This document shows positions 24,168 to 32,691 of a stretch of 64,000 bases of DNA, piece after piece (the stretch's first letter is position 1; the number at the start of each line of letters is the position of its first letter). A model generated the notes under the pieces. That model ran no database searches. It had not been told where the DNA came from and saw nothing but the letters and a program-made list of their open reading frames with translations. The stretch comes from Streptomyces corallincola (GTDB lineage Bacteria; Actinomycetota; Actinomycetes; Streptomycetales; Streptomycetaceae): the NCBI RefSeq assembly GCF_019104725.1, contig NZ_JAHRXF010000002.1:186001-250000 (forward strand), read 5' to 3'. Both the position numbers and the translations under genes were made by a program.

Positions 24168-25295
24168 TCAGCCGGAGTTGCCGTGCGGGGGCGTGGCGGG
24201 TGCGGACGGCGCCGCACCGGGTACGGCAAATCGCAGTGTGCCGGGCCGCGGGGCGTCCGGGCGGACCGCGCCGAGTACCGGGTTCGCCGCCAGCGGGGAG
24301 ACCCTGACGGTGTCGCCGGGGCGTGGGGCCTGGACCACCTTGCCCTCACCGAGGTACATCGCCACATGGGTGGCGTCCGCGAAGTACACCACCAGATCGC
24401 CGGGCCGCAGGTCGTGCAGCGGGACGCGGGCCAGCCGCGCCCACTGCTCCTGGCTGGTCCGGGGGATCGGGGTGCCCGCGTGCCGCCACGCCTCGGAGGT
24501 CAGCCCCGAGCAGTCGTACGATCCCGGTCCCCGCGCCCCCCACCGGTACGGCTTGCCGATCTGCTCCAGGGCGTAGCGCACCGCCCGGTCGCCCTCGCCG
24601 GACGGCGGCTTGTCGTCGCCGAGGGCGCCGGAGTCGGTGAGGTCCCGCTGGGCGCGGTCGGTCTCGTCCCGCTCCAGCCGGGCGAGCGCGGCGAGCTGGT
24701 CCGGGGTGAGCGAGGCGAGCATCCGCTCCACGTCCTTCAGGCGCCCGGTGACGTCGTCGCGCCGACCGCGCTGCTGACCGGCGAGGGTGAGCCGGGTGTC
24801 CAGCGCCGCGCGGGCCCGCTTCGCCAGCGCGTCCTGCTTCCGCTCCGCCCCGGCGAGCCGGGTCACCGCGGCCTGCCGCTCACGGGCCAGCTGCCCGATC
24901 ACATGCCCCTCGTCCAGCATGTGCTGCGGGTCGCGGGCGAGCAGCAGCCGCACGTAGGGGGAGAAGTCGGTGCCGCTCTGGTACTGCCTGCGGGCCAGCC
25001 GTCCGGCGTCGATCCGGCTGCCGCGCAGCGCGAGCCGTACCCGTGCCAGCTCCCCGTCCAGCCGGGCGACCACGGCCTGCTGCGCCGCCAGCCGCTCGGC
25101 GGCGGCGTTGTACGACTCGGTGGCCTGCTCGGTCTGCCGGTACAGCCGCTGAAGGTCCGTCAGCAGTTCGGACACCGGTCGGTCGGCCACCGGTCGGTCG
25201 GGCGTGGGCGCGGCCCCGGCGGGCGCGACCGGCAGCAGGACGGCCTGGGCCGCCACCACCGCCGTGCAGGCCAGCCGCCGCAGCACTCCTGACAT
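24168..25295 (-). CDS. Secreted NlpC/P60 peptidoglycan hydrolase
   Basis: 375 residues. Signal peptide (MSGVLRRLACTAVVAAQ...APAGA), a long coiled coil (about 40-215, RLYRQTEQATESYNAAAERL), then the NlpC/P60 domain with catalytic Cys262 in YDCSGLTSEAW, His310 in DATHVAMYLG and Gln322 as likely third residue. It is the RipA-like design of actinobacterial endopeptidases that cut the D-Glu-mDAP link of stem peptides. A near-perfect site GGAGGTGATC precedes the ATG. Monocistronic; no c-di-AMP riboswitch is recognised in the short 112-bp leader. Confidence 0.93.
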   Translation of the reverse strand: MSGVLRRLACTAVVAAQAVLLPVAPAGAAPTPDRPVADRPVSELLTDLQRLYRQTEQATESYNAAAERLAAQQAVVARLDGELARVRLALRGSRIDAGRLARRQYQSGTDFSPYVRLLLARDPQHMLDEGHVIGQLARERQAAVTRLAGAERKQDALAKRARAALDTRLTLAGQQRGRRDDVTGRLKDVERMLASLTPDQLAALARLERDETDRAQRDLTDSGALGDDKPPSGEGDRAVRYALEQIGKPYRWGARGPGSYDCSGLTSEAWRHAGTPIPRTSQEQWARLARVPLHDLRPGDLVVYFADATHVAMYLGEGKVVQAPRPGDTVRVSPLAANPVLGAVRPDAPRPGTLRFAVPGAAPSAPATPPHGNSG

Positions 25296-25407
25296 GTGAT
25301 CACCTCCGGAGCGCAGCCGGCGGCTCCTCCGCCCGCTTCTACGAGGTGATAATCAGACGTGCCGATATGCGGTGTGGAGCATCACTGCTCCGTCCGGCGC
25401 AACGTTC

Positions 25408-25713
25408 TCAGTCCTGCGGGTCACCCGGCTTGCCGGAAGCGCCGCCGGGGGGCTTCCCCCAGGGCAGCCGGGCCCGCAGCCCGGTCGGCCCGCCCACCGG
25501 GTCGTGCACGTACTTCCACCCCCGCACCAGCCCCAGCCGTTTCCCGTACGCGCGCGGCTCCCGCCGGTACACCAGCACGGTCGGCGGGCCCCCGGCCGCG
25601 TCCGGGACGGGGATGCGGTACGTCTTCGGCGGGTTCCCGGTCGGGCCGACCGGCACGGGCAGCGTCCGCCCGTCCATCGGGCCGCCCTCGAAAAGGGTGT
25701 CGTGACTCTTCAC
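25408..25713 (-). CDS. Conserved hypothetical protein
   Basis: 101 residues, beginning with GTG (KSHDTLFEGGPMDGRTLPVPV) and containing PKTYRIPVPDAAGGPPTVLVYRREP and YVHDPVGG. No catalytic motif, signal or membrane span. The EGGPMDGRTL and YR/P segments are typical of a small streptomycete family of unknown role. It starts ten bases after the TetR stop and is probably the last gene of that operon. Confidence 0.7.
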   Translation of the reverse strand: MKSHDTLFEGGPMDGRTLPVPVGPTGNPPKTYRIPVPDAAGGPPTVLVYRREPRAYGKRLGLVRGWKYVHDPVGGPTGLRARLPWGKPPGGASGKPGDPQD

Positions 25714-25723
25714 GTCTCAAGTC

Positions 25724-26377
25724 TCAGCCATCGGCCGCGAGCGTGCCGACGAGGGCCGCCGTCTGCGGATCGCGGGCGGCGGTCACGGTGAGCTGCGCCA
25801 CGAACTGCTCCACCAGCCAGTCCCGCAGCTCCGCCGCGGGCGGCTGCTTCCCCTCGTCCAGCCAGATCAGCGAGGCCGCCTCCACGGCCGCGATCCACAT
25901 CCGCACGGTCATCCGGAGCCGGGGTCCCGGCTCCGCGACCCCCAGGTGCCGGTGGATGTGCGCCGCCGCGGCCGTCCGCACCCCGTCCACGATCGAGGTC
26001 GTCCGTGAGGTCGCCGCCACGCTCCCGCCCCGCAGCAGCGCGCTGAACCCGGCGTCGTGCACGTCCACGAATCCCAGATACCGGTCGAGCGCCCGGCCCA
26101 GCCGGGGCAGCGCCGGACCCTGCCGGGGCTCGTCGAAACAGTTCCGCAGCTCCTCGGCCGCCGACGTCAGCGCCGCCTCGTAGAGCTGCGGCTTGCCGCC
26201 GGGGAAGTACCGGTACACCAGCGGCCGCGACACCCCGGCCGCCTCCGCCACGTCGTCGAGTGACACGTCCTCCGGCGCCCGGTGCGCGAACAGCGCCAAC
26301 GCCACCCCGAGCAACTGCCCCCGCCGCTCCTCGACTCCCAGCCGCCGATAGCCGGGCCCGACTCCGGACGCACGCAT
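25724..26377 (-). CDS. TetR-family transcriptional regulator
   Basis: 217 residues. N-terminal helix-turn-helix EERRGQLLGVALALFAHRAPEDVSLDDVAEAAGVSRPLVYRYFPGGKPQLYEAAL, then a helical ligand domain. It follows the diiron oxygenase by 54 bp on the same strand. A palindrome at 27429-27442 before the oxygenase is the likely operator, which would make this regulator control its own operon. Confidence 0.92.
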   Translation of the reverse strand: MRASGVGPGYRRLGVEERRGQLLGVALALFAHRAPEDVSLDDVAEAAGVSRPLVYRYFPGGKPQLYEAALTSAAEELRNCFDEPRQGPALPRLGRALDRYLGFVDVHDAGFSALLRGGSVAATSRTTSIVDGVRTAAAAHIHRHLGVAEPGPRLRMTVRMWIAAVEAASLIWLDEGKQPPAAELRDWLVEQFVAQLTVTAARDPQTAALVGTLAADG

Positions 26378-26431
26378 ATGAGCACCCTACGACGCCCCCC
26401 GCTTGTGGACCTGCCCGCCGGGGGAGACCCC

Positions 26432-27370
26432 CTACGCCAGCAGCCCCGACGCCTTCCACAGCCGGCGCCCCACTCCGCGCAGAACGCCTATCTCGTCCAA
26501 GAAGTCGGTGAGCCGCTTCGCTCCGCTCTGCATGACCTCCCGCCGGTGCCCACTCGCCCGCACCTGGGCGACCGCCTCCGCCCGGTCCAGCCCCACGTTC
26601 GTATAGACCTCGGGATTGACGAAGGCGACGGAGAAGAGGCGGGCGAACTCCCCGGAGGTGACCCGGGTGAACTCCTGGGACCACCGCGGAGCGGTGACCA
26701 TCTGGCGCCGCAGCTCCTCGCGGGCGTACCGGACGTGCCGTGCCTCCTCGACCACGTGGATGCGCGTGACTCCCCGCACCAGCGGCTGCACCCGCTCGTC
26801 CGGGAACGTCAGCCGCTGCATCCAGTCGAGCACCTCCTCACCGAGCAGCGTGGCGGTGAAGGACCCCGGCGTGGTGGAGACCGTCTTGAACACGCGGCCC
26901 AGGTTCTGGTGCGCCCGGCTCACCGGGTACCAGGGCGTGCCCCCGCGCTCGATCAGCCGCGCGAACATCTTCGAGTGCCGGCACTCGTCCTCGATCTCGG
27001 TGAGCGCGTACCGCACATGCGCGCTGGTCGCGGCCTTGTCGTAGACGTGCCGGACGAGCAACTGCATCAGGATCAGCTCGAACCAGATGCCCAGCGACCC
27101 CAGCGCCGCCGCCTCATGTCGGGACAGCAGCAGCCGCTGCTCCTCTCCCATCCGCTTCCACAGCGGGGTGCCGTACAGCGAGACCAGTTCCGGCGGCCAG
27201 AACCACTTGCCGTCCTCGAAGGGCGCGTCCCAGTCCAGCTCCCTGTCGGGATCGAAGGAGTGCCTGGCGGACGCGGCGAGCAGCCGCTCGGCCACCTGTT
27301 CGCGGTCCCTCAGCGCCCCGAGCGCGTCCCGCAGCCCGTCCACCGCCTCGGCGTCCGTGAGCGTCGTCAT
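26432..27370 (-). CDS. AurF-like diiron oxygenase
   Basis: 312 residues, all-helical, with two diiron ligand motifs: TEIEDECRH (Glu129, His132) and HVVEEARH (Glu209, His212), the ferritin-like pattern of the AurF p-aminobenzoate N-oxygenase family. The substrate cannot be inferred. GAGGGAG precedes the ATG at 27370. It is first in an operon with a TetR regulator and a small protein, so a ligand-induced function (detoxification or tailoring) is plausible but not shown. Confidence 0.85.
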   Translation of the reverse strand: MTTLTDAEAVDGLRDALGALRDREQVAERLLAASARHSFDPDRELDWDAPFEDGKWFWPPELVSLYGTPLWKRMGEEQRLLLSRHEAAALGSLGIWFELILMQLLVRHVYDKAATSAHVRYALTEIEDECRHSKMFARLIERGGTPWYPVSRAHQNLGRVFKTVSTTPGSFTATLLGEEVLDWMQRLTFPDERVQPLVRGVTRIHVVEEARHVRYAREELRRQMVTAPRWSQEFTRVTSGEFARLFSVAFVNPEVYTNVGLDRAEAVAQVRASGHRREVMQSGAKRLTDFLDEIGVLRGVGRRLWKASGLLA

Positions 27371-27428
27371 GGCTCCCTCACCCACCCTGTTACCCGTGGT
27401 ACGTCATCGTCGTCCTCCTTATGAGACT

Positions 27429-27442
27429 GCTTGTCAGCAAGC
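27429..27442. promoter_or_regulatory. TetR-type palindrome upstream of the diiron oxygenase
   Basis: GCTTG-TCAG-CAAGC, a perfect 5+5 inverted repeat with a 4-base spacer, about 60 bp upstream of the oxygenase start. Size and spacing suit a TetR dimer, and the only regulator in the operon is TetR. Confidence 0.6.
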
Positions 27443-27490
27443 CCGTCAATCCCCCCGCGCGGGCAAACCCCGCGAGCGGTCCACCCGCGA

Positions 27491-28975
27491 CTAGCGCGCC
27501 AGCACCGCCCGCATCACCTCCCGCGCGATCGGCGCCGCGTCCCCGCCCCCGCTGATCTCCCCCCGGTCCGCCGACGCGTCCTCCACCACCACCGCGACCG
27601 CCACCGCGGGCACCTCCGCCCCGGCCGCCTGCGCCCAGGACACGAACCAGGCGTACGGCACCCCCGAGTTGCCCACCCCGTGCTGCGCGGTGCCCGTCTT
27701 GCCGCCGACCAGCGCGCCGGGGATCGCCGCGTTGGTGCCGGTGCCCTCCTGGACCACGCCCGCCATCAGCTCCTTCAGCCGCGCGGCCGTGGCCGCCCGC
27801 ATCACCTGCCGGTCCGGACGCACCGAGGTCCCGTTCAGCGCCTGCCCGTCCGGCCGGGTGGTCCGCTCCACGAGATACGGCGTCCGCAGCCGCCCCCCGT
27901 TGGCGACCGCCGCCGCGACCATCGCCATCTGCAACGGCGTGGCCCGCGTGTTGTACTGCCCGATCGAGGACAGCGCGAGCTGCGCCCGGTCCACACTGGT
28001 GTCGAAGGTGCTCTTCGCCACCGGGAACGGCATCCGCACACCGGGGTCGTTGAACCCGAACGCCTCCGCCGTCGCCGTCATCTGCGGCACCCCCACGTCC
28101 ACCCCGAGCTTGGCGAACACCGTGTTGCACGACCACTCGAACGCGTCCCGCACCGAGGCGTCCCGGCACCCGTCGCCCTCGTTGGTCAGCCGGGTCGTCG
28201 TCCCCGGCAGCCGGTACGGATCGGGGGAGCGGGTCCGCGCGTCCAGGTTCGTCACCACACCCGCGTCCAGCGCCGCCGCCGCCGTCACCACCTTGAACGT
28301 CGAACCCGGCGGATACGTCTGCCGCACCGCCCGGTTCAGCATCGGCTGCTCCGGGTCGTGGTTCAGCCGCGCCCACGCCGACGACACCGCCTCGCTGTTC
28401 CCGGACAGCTCCGCCGGGTCGTACGACGGCGTGGACACCAGTGCCAGCACCCGCCCGGTCGCCGGTTCGACCGCGGCCACCGCGCCCCGCCGCCCGCCGA
28501 GCCCCTGGAACGCGGCCCGCTGCGCGGCCGGGTCCAGCGTCGTCACCACGTCACCGCCCGGCCCGCCGTCCCGCCGTACGTCGTGCCAGAGCGCGAACCC
28601 GCTGATCAGCGGATCGGTGCCGGACAGCACCCCGTCATGGGTGTGCTCCAGCAGCGTGGTGCCGTAGAGCTGCGAGGCGAAGCCGGTCACCGGGGCGTAC
28701 AACGGGCCGTCCCGGTAGGTGCGTTCGTAGCGGAGCTGCTCGCCGGTGTCCACCGAGCCCGTCACCGGCCGCCCGCCGACCAGGATGTTCCCGCGCGGCA
28801 CCGCGTAACGGGCGATCACCGCGCGCCGGTTGGCGGGGTTGTCGTCGTACGCCCCGGCCCGTACCACCTGCACCCGCGCCGCGTTCACCAGCAGCGCGGC
28901 CAGCAGCAGCGCGCAGAACACGCGGGCCCGCCGGATGTACGGCGCCATCGGGCGCCCCCCGCCGTACTCGCTCAC
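27491..28975 (-). CDS. Class B penicillin-binding protein (PBP2/PbpA-like)
   Basis: 494 residues. One N-terminal membrane anchor (RVFCALLLAALLVNAARV), a short dimerisation domain, and a transpeptidase with STFK (active Ser near residue 227), SCN and GKTGTAQ. It crosslinks peptidoglycan outside the membrane. The GTG at 28975 follows GGAGG; an ATG nine codons later is possible. It lies 25 bp downstream of a SEDS glycosyltransferase on the same strand, so the pair forms a complete wall-synthesis unit, distinct from the usual oriC-proximal pbpA-rodA pair because no PknB or FHA genes are adjacent. Confidence 0.93.
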   Translation of the reverse strand: MSEYGGGRPMAPYIRRARVFCALLLAALLVNAARVQVVRAGAYDDNPANRRAVIARYAVPRGNILVGGRPVTGSVDTGEQLRYERTYRDGPLYAPVTGFASQLYGTTLLEHTHDGVLSGTDPLISGFALWHDVRRDGGPGGDVVTTLDPAAQRAAFQGLGGRRGAVAAVEPATGRVLALVSTPSYDPAELSGNSEAVSSAWARLNHDPEQPMLNRAVRQTYPPGSTFKVVTAAAALDAGVVTNLDARTRSPDPYRLPGTTTRLTNEGDGCRDASVRDAFEWSCNTVFAKLGVDVGVPQMTATAEAFGFNDPGVRMPFPVAKSTFDTSVDRAQLALSSIGQYNTRATPLQMAMVAAAVANGGRLRTPYLVERTTRPDGQALNGTSVRPDRQVMRAATAARLKELMAGVVQEGTGTNAAIPGALVGGKTGTAQHGVGNSGVPYAWFVSWAQAAGAEVPAVAVAVVVEDASADRGEISGGGDAAPIAREVMRAVLAR

Positions 28976-29000
28976 GGAGCCTCCCGGTGCTCGTACCGGC

Positions 29001-30359
29001 TCATGGAGCCTCCCGTCCGTCGTACTGGCCGCGGGCCGAGTCGCTGACCCGGATCAGCAGGGCGACGATCGCCCAGTTGGTGACCACCGAGGAACCGCCC
29101 TGCGCGAGGAACGGCATCGCCATGCCGGTGAGCGGGATCAGCCCGGTCACCCCGCCCGCGATCACGAACACCTGGAGCGCCAGCAGCGAGGCGAGCCCCA
29201 CCGCGAGCAGCCGCCCGAACGGCTCGCGCAGCGCCAGCCCCGCCCGGTAGCCCCGCTCCACCAGCACCCCGTACAGCAGGACGATCGCCGCCAGCCCGGC
29301 CAGGCCCAGTTCCTCACCGGCGGTCGCCAGCACGAAGTCGGACTTCACGGCGAACCCGATCAGCACCGAGTGCCCGAGCCCGAGCCCGGTGCCGGTGACC
29401 CCGCCCGCCGCGAACGCGAACAGCGACTGCGCGAGCTGGTTCGGCCCCCGACCGGCGTCGATGGTGGCGAACGGACGCAGCCAGTCGTCGATCCGCCCCG
29501 CCACATGCGGCTCCACCTGCCCGACCGCGTACGCGCCCCCCACCGCCAGCAGCACCCCGACCGCGATCCAGCCCGTCCGGCCCGTCGCCACGTACAGCAG
29601 CACCACGAACAGCCCGAAGAACAGCAGCGAGGTCCCGAGGTCCCGCTCCAGCACCAGCACGCCGACACTGAGCAGCCAGATCGCCACGATCGGCCCCAGC
29701 ACCCGCCCGGTCGGGAACTGCATCCGCCAGAGCCGACGGCCGGTGTACGCCAGCGCGTTGCGGTTCGCGGCCAGGTACGCGGCGAAGAACACCGCCAGCA
29801 GCACCTTGGCGAACTCGCCCGGCTGGATGGAGAACCCCGCGATCCGCACCCAGATCCGGGCGCCGTTCACCGCCGGGAACAGGATCGGCAGCGCCAGCAG
29901 CGCCAGCGCGGCCACCACACAGACGTAGGAGTACCGCTGGAGCACCCGGTGGTCGCGCAGCACCAGCACCACCGCGATGAACAGCGCCACCCCGAGCGTG
30001 GACCACACCAGCTGCGCGGGCGCCGCCCGGTCGTGCGGCGTCTCCAGGTCCAGCCGGTAGATCAGCACCAGCCCCAGCCCGTTCAGCAGCACCGCGATGG
30101 GCAGCGGCAGCGGATCGGCGTACGGCGCCCTGATCCGCACCGCGACATGCGCGCACAGCGCCAGCACCCCGAGCCCCGCCCCGTACCCGGCGGCCCCCGG
30201 CGGCACGCTCCCCGTCCGCGCCAGGCCCACCGCGCAGTACCCGTACACCGACAGCAGCACGGCCAGCACGATCAGCGCCAGCTCGACCCCCCGCCGCCGC
30301 CCCACCCGCGCCCCCACGGCGGGCGGCGCGGCGACGGGGGCGGGTCCGACCTTGCTCAT
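29001..30359 (-). CDS. SEDS-family peptidoglycan glycosyltransferase (FtsW/RodA-like)
   Basis: 452 residues with about ten to twelve membrane helices. SEDS landmarks: GARIWVRIAGFSIQPGEFAKVLLAVFFAAYLA, LERDLGTSLLFFGLF, and a C-terminal GMAMPFLAQGGSSVVTNWA. It polymerises lipid II with its partner PBP encoded just downstream. Streptomycetes carry several SEDS paralogues; this one probably acts in a differentiation- or condition-specific wall process, which is inference. The ATG has only a weak ribosome binding site. Confidence 0.93.
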   Translation of the reverse strand: MSKVGPAPVAAPPAVGARVGRRRGVELALIVLAVLLSVYGYCAVGLARTGSVPPGAAGYGAGLGVLALCAHVAVRIRAPYADPLPLPIAVLLNGLGLVLIYRLDLETPHDRAAPAQLVWSTLGVALFIAVVLVLRDHRVLQRYSYVCVVAALALLALPILFPAVNGARIWVRIAGFSIQPGEFAKVLLAVFFAAYLAANRNALAYTGRRLWRMQFPTGRVLGPIVAIWLLSVGVLVLERDLGTSLLFFGLFVVLLYVATGRTGWIAVGVLLAVGGAYAVGQVEPHVAGRIDDWLRPFATIDAGRGPNQLAQSLFAFAAGGVTGTGLGLGHSVLIGFAVKSDFVLATAGEELGLAGLAAIVLLYGVLVERGYRAGLALREPFGRLLAVGLASLLALQVFVIAGGVTGLIPLTGMAMPFLAQGGSSVVTNWAIVALLIRVSDSARGQYDGREAP

Positions 30360-30508
30360 GCCCGGAACTTACCCAAAGAGGGCGTTCGTCACGTGATGTG
30401 ACGCGGGCACCCGCCGTCTTGCCCGCCCCCCGCCCCGCCTGTTCCCATGAGAGGAGGGGGCCGTGTCCCGGCGACCGGGTCCGGGGCCGTGGCGAGGGGT
30501 GAGGGCGC

Positions 30509-31306
30509 ATGGGCGAACTGCGCGTGGTACCGGCGTGGCGGCACGGCCGGGAACGGCTGTACGTCCGCGCCCGCGACGGCCGGAACATCGCCTGGTACGA
30601 CCGTGACACCGGCCGGGTGAACCTCCTCGCCGACGACAGCCGTACGGCGGTCCTGGCCGCCCTGCACCCCTTCGTCGCCGGGCCGCTGACCGTCGGCCCG
30701 CCGCCCGTCCCCACCCCCGCCGAACTGGCCAGGCTCAGCCTCCACCCCGACGACGACCTCGCCCCCAACCGCCCCGGCGAGGCCCTGCTCGTCGCCCTCG
30801 ACCGCGACCCCGGCCCCCGGCTGCGCGCCGACCCGCGCCGCCGTGCCCTGGCCGCCGAGCGCGCGGCGGGGCAGGCCCTGGACGCCCTGGAGGGCGCGGG
30901 CTGGCGCACGCTCCACTCCGTCCCGCTCCCCGGCGGCGACCGCGTCCATCACCTCCTCATCGGCCCCGGCGGCCTCTACGCCCTCCACACCGTCGCGGCC
31001 CGCGGCCACCGCGTCCACGTCCGCGACCCCGACCTGCGCGTCGGCCGCGCCGCCCCCCGCCCCACCATCCGGTACCTCCGCACCCTCACCGACCGCGCCA
31101 CCCACGCCCTCACCGCCGAGGTCCACCCCGTCCTGCTCCTCGTCGATCCCGCCACGGTCACCGTCCCCACCCCACCCCGAAGAGTCCGCGTCCTCCCCCT
31201 CTCCGACCTCCCCACCCTGGCCCGCACGGGCGGCGCCCTGAAACCGGGGGACGTGGAGGCACTGCACGCGATGGCACGGGACCGGGGGACGTGGGGGAGG
31301 GCGTGA
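30509..31306 (+). CDS. NERD (nuclease-related) domain protein, motif degenerate
   Basis: 265 residues. The core AAGQALDALEGAGWRTLHSVPLPGGDRVHHLLIGPGGLYALHTV fits the NERD pattern, but the usual Asp before the H(L/V)(V/I)GP box is His, and the Lys of the EtK box is replaced (ALHTVAARG), so nuclease catalysis is doubtful. No membrane span. GAGGGGTGAGGG precedes the ATG. It is divergent from the SEDS-PBP operon. Confidence 0.75.
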   Translation: MGELRVVPAWRHGRERLYVRARDGRNIAWYDRDTGRVNLLADDSRTAVLAALHPFVAGPLTVGPPPVPTPAELARLSLHPDDDLAPNRPGEALLVALDRDPGPRLRADPRRRALAAERAAGQALDALEGAGWRTLHSVPLPGGDRVHHLLIGPGGLYALHTVAARGHRVHVRDPDLRVGRAAPRPTIRYLRTLTDRATHALTAEVHPVLLLVDPATVTVPTPPRRVRVLPLSDLPTLARTGGALKPGDVEALHAMARDRGTWGRA

Positions 31307-31420
31307 GTGTTCGCGCGGGGCGCTGTGTCAGCCCGTATTCAGCCCGTCCGGGTGGCTGAGGGGCTGAGGGCATCTTCAGCCCCTCCGGGCATCTGTGGGC
31401 TTCCGCCCGCAGGGGGCACT

Positions 31421-31450
31421 CTCAGCCCGTCCGGCGTTTGAGGACGAGGC
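31421..31450 (+). repeat. Common Streptomyces intergenic repeat
   Basis: The 30-bp block starting CTCAGCCCGTCCGGCGTTTG and ending AGGACGAGGC matches a motif I recall as highly repeated in Streptomyces intergenic regions, here followed by a GGGTCTGGGGGCGCAGCCCCC-like hairpin. It lies in the 393-bp gap 31307-31699 between the NERD and ligD genes. Confidence 0.65.
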
Positions 31451-31600
31451 CCTCAAGGCCGACGGGGGGTCTGGGGGCGCAGCCCCCAGCGAGGGTCACT
31501 GCGGTCAGGGGCGCCGCGGTCAGGGGTCACAGGGGACGGAGTCCCCTCCACGGGAAGGGAAGGGGCGGAGGGGGCGAAGAAGCCGTGGAGCAGCCCGGTA

Positions 31601-31700
31601 GGGAACCGAGCCTCGCGGGGGAACCGAGCCCCGTAGGGAACCCAGCCCCGCAGGGGAACCGGGTCCCGCAGGGCAACCGAGCCCCGCAGGCGAACCGGGT
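31601..31700 (+). repeat. Degenerate 18-bp tandem repeat at the ligD 3' end
   Basis: About six copies of a 17-18 bp unit (GGGAACCGAGCCCCGCAG with changes; the GAAC/CAAC core recurs at 31603, 31621, 31638, 31656, 31674 and 31692) end at the ligD stop codon. Together with the repeat at 31421 it fills the gap; no gene is evident there. Confidence 0.8.
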
Positions 31701-32599
31701 CAGGACCCCCCAGCCCCCGGAGGCAACTCCACCGCACCCCCCGCCACCAGCAACCCCCCCATCAGATCCCCGAACTCCCGCACCCGCTCTCCCACATCCC
31801 CCGCCAAGAACTCCAGCTCACGCCCCCGGCGACAGTCCCGCACCTCCCCCCACTCCACCGGCAAGGACACCATCGGCACCCCCCGCGCCCGCAACGTGTA
31901 CGGCGCGGCAGTCGTCTTCCGCCCCGCGTTCTGACTCCAGTCCACGAACACCTTCCCGCCCCGCAACTCCCGCCGCATCCGATGCACCACCAACCCCGGA
32001 AGCGCCCCCTCCGCCTCCACGGCCACCCCCTTCGCGTAAGCGGTGACCCGAGAGGAGGAGGCCCCCCGCACGGCGGCCAGCAGATGCAACCCCTTGGACC
32101 CGGCGGTCTTCACGTACGCCGTGATCCCGTCGGCGGCCAGCCGCTCCCGCAGCCACAGGGCCACCTCGCAGCACTCCACCACCGTCGCCGGAGCCCCCGG
32201 ATCGAGGTCGAACACCAGCCGGTCCGCGACCTCGGGCGCCTGCACCACCCACTGGTGCGTATGGAACTCGGCCACCAGATTCGCCGCCCACACCAGGCTC
32301 GCCAGATCCTGTACGACGACCATCCGCGCCGGCCCCTCCGACCGGGGCACCTCCGCCCGCGTCACCCACTCGGGCGTACCCGGCGGCACGTTCTTGGTGA
32401 AGAACACCTGCCCGCCGGGCCCGTCCGGATAGCGCAGGAAGGACACCGCCCGGTCCCGCAGATGCGGCAGCATCACCTCGGCGGTGGTCGCGTAGTAGTG
32501 GATCAGCTCGGCCTTGGTGAAGCCGGTCGCCGGATGGATCACCTTCTCCAGGTTCCGCAGCGCGACCCGTCGCCCCTCCACCTCGGTGATTGGCGTCAT
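31700..32599 (-). CDS. ligD: LigD polymerase/primase domain protein (NHEJ)
   Basis: 299 residues, the stand-alone polymerase domain of LigD. Motifs: HYYATTAEVMLPHL, PDGPGGQVFFTKNVPPGTPEWV, DLDPG metal-binding pair (VFDLDPGA), KTAGSKGLHLLA and FVDWSQNAGRKTT. It adds or fills in nucleotides at double-strand breaks. In streptomycetes ligase, nuclease and polymerase activities are often separate, as here. The start at 32599 is divergent from ku over only 92 bp, so shared control is likely. Confidence 0.95.
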   Translation of the reverse strand: MTPITEVEGRRVALRNLEKVIHPATGFTKAELIHYYATTAEVMLPHLRDRAVSFLRYPDGPGGQVFFTKNVPPGTPEWVTRAEVPRSEGPARMVVVQDLASLVWAANLVAEFHTHQWVVQAPEVADRLVFDLDPGAPATVVECCEVALWLRERLAADGITAYVKTAGSKGLHLLAAVRGASSSRVTAYAKGVAVEAEGALPGLVVHRMRRELRGGKVFVDWSQNAGRKTTAAPYTLRARGVPMVSLPVEWGEVRDCRRGRELEFLAGDVGERVREFGDLMGGLLVAGGAVELPPGAGGS

Positions 32600-32691
32600 A
32601 AACTGACAATCCCACCGAAAAGGTGCAGGTAACCCACTCGTCCGTCGCGCTCGTCGTACCCGCTCGCCCAGGCCGACAGGAAGGCTGCCCC

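Noticed and set aside
25296..25407. Possible c-di-AMP (ydaO) riboswitch before the NlpC/P60 gene
   Set aside because: The leader is only 112 bp and I cannot find the conserved stems expected for that riboswitch.
31601..31700. Tandem repeat as a repeat-containing small protein
   Set aside because: The frame repeats NRxPQGN-like residues simply because the DNA unit is 18 bp; there is no start context and it abuts the ligD stop on the other strand.
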